Positions 6,986 to 7,849 of a stretch of DNA of 7,849 nt are shown in pieces. The notes beneath the pieces were generated by a model. It made no database searches. It had not been told where the DNA came from and was given only the letters and a program-made list of their open reading frames with translations. The position numbers and the translations under genes are program-made. The stretch is from the NCBI GenBank assembly GCA_050946255.1, contig JBMNUL010000122.1:1-7849 (forward strand), read 5' to 3'. The stretch's first letter is position 1. Each line of letters opens with the position of its first letter. The DNA is from JBMNUL01 sp050946255. Its GTDB lineage: Bacteria > Actinomycetota > Coriobacteriia > Coriobacteriales > CADBOM01.

Positions 6986-7206
6986 CAGGGGCTCATTCTC
7001 CCAGATGTGTAGTTGCCGGAAGCTCCGGTGATTCGCATCTGGAGGATGGGCCCTCACCATTCCCGGGGAGAAACCGTCTTAAGTCTCGGAAGCGAGCAAG
7101 GGGCGATGAAACCTCACATCCCCAGCGCGATACTGTCAGAGACTCCGACGTCCCCCAGGAAAATGAAACTCGTCCTTCCCGGCGCGATACTGTCGGAGAC
7201 TTCGAC
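6986..7206. repeat. Degenerate tandem repeats, about 57-61 bp period, roughly four copies
   Basis: The two clearest copies are 7106-7149 and 7163-7206, both 44 bp. They begin ATGAAAC, share GCGCGATACTGTC, and match at 35 of 44 positions (26 of 29 in the last part). A third, weaker copy starts at 7046 (ATGGGCCCTCAC, then CCCGG and CGTC). A still weaker one is near 6992 (CTCATTCTCCCAG, then CTCCGG). Each good copy ends in a dyad: GTCGGAG and CTTCGAC around one base in the last copy. They could be operator clusters, structured RNA or relics of a repeat family. They are not a CRISPR array. Confidence 0.55.
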
Positions 7207-7288
7207 AGAACGTTGAGAGAAGTGGAGCACAACACGCCTCCATCGAGATCAGATGACAAGATTTTGTACTGATACTGAATTGGTATTG

Positions 7289-7312
7289 AAAAAAGAGGCT
7301 CGAATCGCCTCT
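7289..7312 (-). terminator. Orphan intrinsic terminator on the minus strand
   Basis: On the minus strand AGAGGC (7312-7307) pairs with GCCTCT (7299-7294) around a seven-base loop, and six T residues follow (7294-7289, counting the base shared with the stem). The pairing can extend by two more pairs with one wobble. No minus-strand gene lies to its right in the window, and the plus-strand side has no T-tract. Confidence 0.6.
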
Positions 7313-7334
7313 CTGTCGTGCAAGAGTTGTAACG

Positions 7335-7356
7335 AATTCAATTTCAAAACTGAATT
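7335..7356. repeat. 22-bp inverted repeat in the AT-rich upstream region
   Basis: AATTCAATT (7335-7343) and AACTGAATT (7348-7356) are complementary apart from one position, which is a G-U pair on the minus-strand RNA. The centre is TCAA. It could be an operator for the alcohol dehydrogenase gene or a hairpin of a minus-strand RNA. ACTGAATT also occurs at 7274-7281. Confidence 0.4.
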
Positions 7357-7378
7357 AAACTGTATTTTTGAAGTTGGA

Positions 7379-7405
7379 TTTATATTGACATTTTCTTGTT
7401 GGCAA
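7379..7405 (-). promoter_or_regulatory. Weak candidate promoter on the minus strand
   Basis: TTGCCA (7405-7400) and TATAAA (7384-7379) are 15 bp apart, shorter than the usual 16-18. Its main support is the terminator about 85 bases downstream. Confidence 0.22.
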
Positions 7406-7430
7406 CATCGCAGCCTTCGGAAAGAGCTTA

Positions 7431-7460
7431 TTGAGTCCCACAAAGTTGCGATGAAATATT
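7431..7460 (+). promoter_or_regulatory. Weak candidate promoter of the alcohol dehydrogenase gene
   Basis: TTGAGT (7431-7436) and AATATT (7455-7460) are 18 bp apart, about 40 bases before the ATG at 7499. Each matches the consensus at only four positions. CATCGCA (7406-7412) and TGCGATG (7447-7453) form an inverted repeat around the -35 element. Confidence 0.25.
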
Positions 7461-7498
7461 TTTAGGTCTCTCAACCGAAAAGAAAGAGGGCAGAAAAT

Positions 7499-7849
7499 AT
7501 GGCACGTTACACCAATCCTAGGGACGTCTATCATGGGCCTGGATGCCTCGCGGAACTGAAGAACCTCAAGGGCAAAAAAGCAGTGATCTGCGTAGGAGGC
7601 GGCTCGATGAAGAGAGCTGGATTCCTGCAGAAGGCAGATGACTACCTGCATGAGGCCGGCTTCGAGACCAAGATCATCGAGGGCATCGAGTCCGACCCAA
7701 GTGTCGACACCGTCATGAAAGGCGCTCAGGTAATGCTCGACTTCGAGCCCGACTGGATTGTCGCAATGGGAGGCGGATCTGCAATCGACGCCTCGAAGGC
7801 AATGTGGATCAAGTACGAGTATCCAGAGCTCGCCTTCGAGGATATGCTC
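7499..7849 (+). CDS. Iron-type alcohol dehydrogenase, N-terminal 117 residues (3' end cut by window edge)
   Basis: The N-terminal dinucleotide-binding half of a group III (iron-dependent) alcohol dehydrogenase is seen, a family that interconverts alcohols and aldehydes with NAD(P)H. Landmarks are the family opening YHGPGCLAEL (11-20), VGGGSMKRAG (32-41), ESDPSVDTV (64-72) and the strongly conserved GGGSAIDASKA (91-101), which holds the cofactor phosphates. The VGGGS strand resembles the YqhD/butanol dehydrogenase branch more than the FucO branch. Metal-binding Asp and His residues lie beyond the edge, so iron binding cannot be checked. The ATG at 7499 follows AGAGGG (7485-7490) at good spacing. 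No signal peptide is present, so it should be cytoplasmic. It stands 536 bp after the oxidoreductase and probably has its own promoter. Its natural substrate cannot be told. Confidence 0.9.
   Translation, partial: MARYTNPRDVYHGPGCLAELKNLKGKKAVICVGGGSMKRAGFLQKADDYLHEAGFETKIIEGIESDPSVDTVMKGAQVMLDFEPDWIVAMGGGSAIDASKAMWIKYEYPELAFEDML

Larger units (their letters stand above)
7289..7372 (-). ncRNA. Candidate small RNA ending at the orphan terminator
   Basis: If transcription starts from the weak promoter at 7405-7379, an RNA of about 84 bases would end at the terminator at 7294-7289. It would carry a nine-pair hairpin (AATTCAGTT with AATTGAATT, loop TTGA, one G-U pair) followed by the terminator hairpin. 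No protein-coding potential stands out. No family is recognised. Confidence 0.22.
6963..7498. other. 536-bp gene-free region
   Basis: No convincing gene is present. The left half (to about 7210) is GC-rich and holds decayed tandem repeats. The right half (about 7250-7480) is AT-rich and holds an inverted repeat, a minus-strand terminator and the upstream region of the alcohol dehydrogenase gene. No intrinsic terminator for the plus-strand oxidoreductase gene was found. Confidence 0.7.

Noticed and set aside
6963..7030. Terminator after the oxidoreductase gene
   Set aside because: The hairpin with arms CCGGA and TCCGG (7016-7028) has no T-tract and falls within the repeat array; CATCT/AGATG arms are too short and far apart.
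7106..7206. Repeat pair considered as a CRISPR fragment
   Set aside because: Copies are too long and divergent, only about 13 bp lie between them, and no cas gene or further regular unit is present.
6993..7259. Short frames on both strands (7013-7216 plus, 7259-6993 minus)
   Set aside because: They run across the degenerate repeat array, lack convincing start sites and match no recognised protein pattern.
7385..7390. Perfect TTGACA as a -35 box for the alcohol dehydrogenase
   Set aside because: No acceptable -10 lies 15-20 bp downstream; the sequence there is GC-rich (TCGCAGCC).
7249..7465. AT-rich short frames on both strands upstream of the alcohol dehydrogenase
   Set aside because: Composition is that of intergenic DNA, and the frames contain the inverted repeat and the terminator.

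Overview
The window looks like a chromosomal piece of a Gram-positive, anaerobic actinobacterium of the class Coriobacteriia (Eggerthellaceae or relatives). This is an inference. It rests on moderately GC-rich coding sequence, a large secreted protein with CWB2 cell-wall-binding repeats, and a fused FMN/4Fe-4S/FAD 'old yellow' reductase, a family often expanded in this group. No rRNA, tRNA, phage or insertion-sequence gene is visible, so the genus cannot be named.

Layout. (1) Positions 1-2700, minus strand: a 900-codon open frame that runs off the left edge. It encodes an exported surface protein with a signal peptide, four copies of a beta-rich domain and at least two and a half CWB2 repeats. 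(2) Positions 2701-3126, minus strand: its long leader, with a good sigma70-type promoter, a cobalamin riboswitch and a strong intrinsic terminator. The surface protein is therefore probably made only when cobalamin is scarce. (3) Positions 3208-3254, plus strand: a divergent promoter preceded by a perfect 15-bp palindrome, probably an operator. (4) Positions 3361-4872, plus: a type B carboxylesterase with an intact catalytic triad and no signal peptide. (5) Positions 5016-6962, plus: a 648-residue oxidoreductase of the 2,4-dienoyl-CoA reductase / trimethylamine dehydrogenase / 2-enoate reductase family. (6) Positions 6963-7498: a 536-bp gap with decayed tandem repeats of about 57-61 bp, then an AT-rich part with dyads and an orphan minus-strand terminator. 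(7) Positions 7499-7849, plus: the first 117 codons of an iron-type alcohol dehydrogenase, cut by the right edge.

How the parts may work together. The esterase and reductase are separated by 143 bp with no visible terminator and may share the promoter near 3226-3254. Esterase plus ene-reductase-like enzyme plus alcohol dehydrogenase would suit uptake, hydrolysis and reduction of an unsaturated ester, but the substrate is not shown by the sequence and the alcohol dehydrogenase has its own long upstream region. The most interesting element is the cobalamin-controlled, cell-wall-anchored multidomain protein, a candidate surface corrinoid-capture factor. It appears separate from the three-enzyme group.
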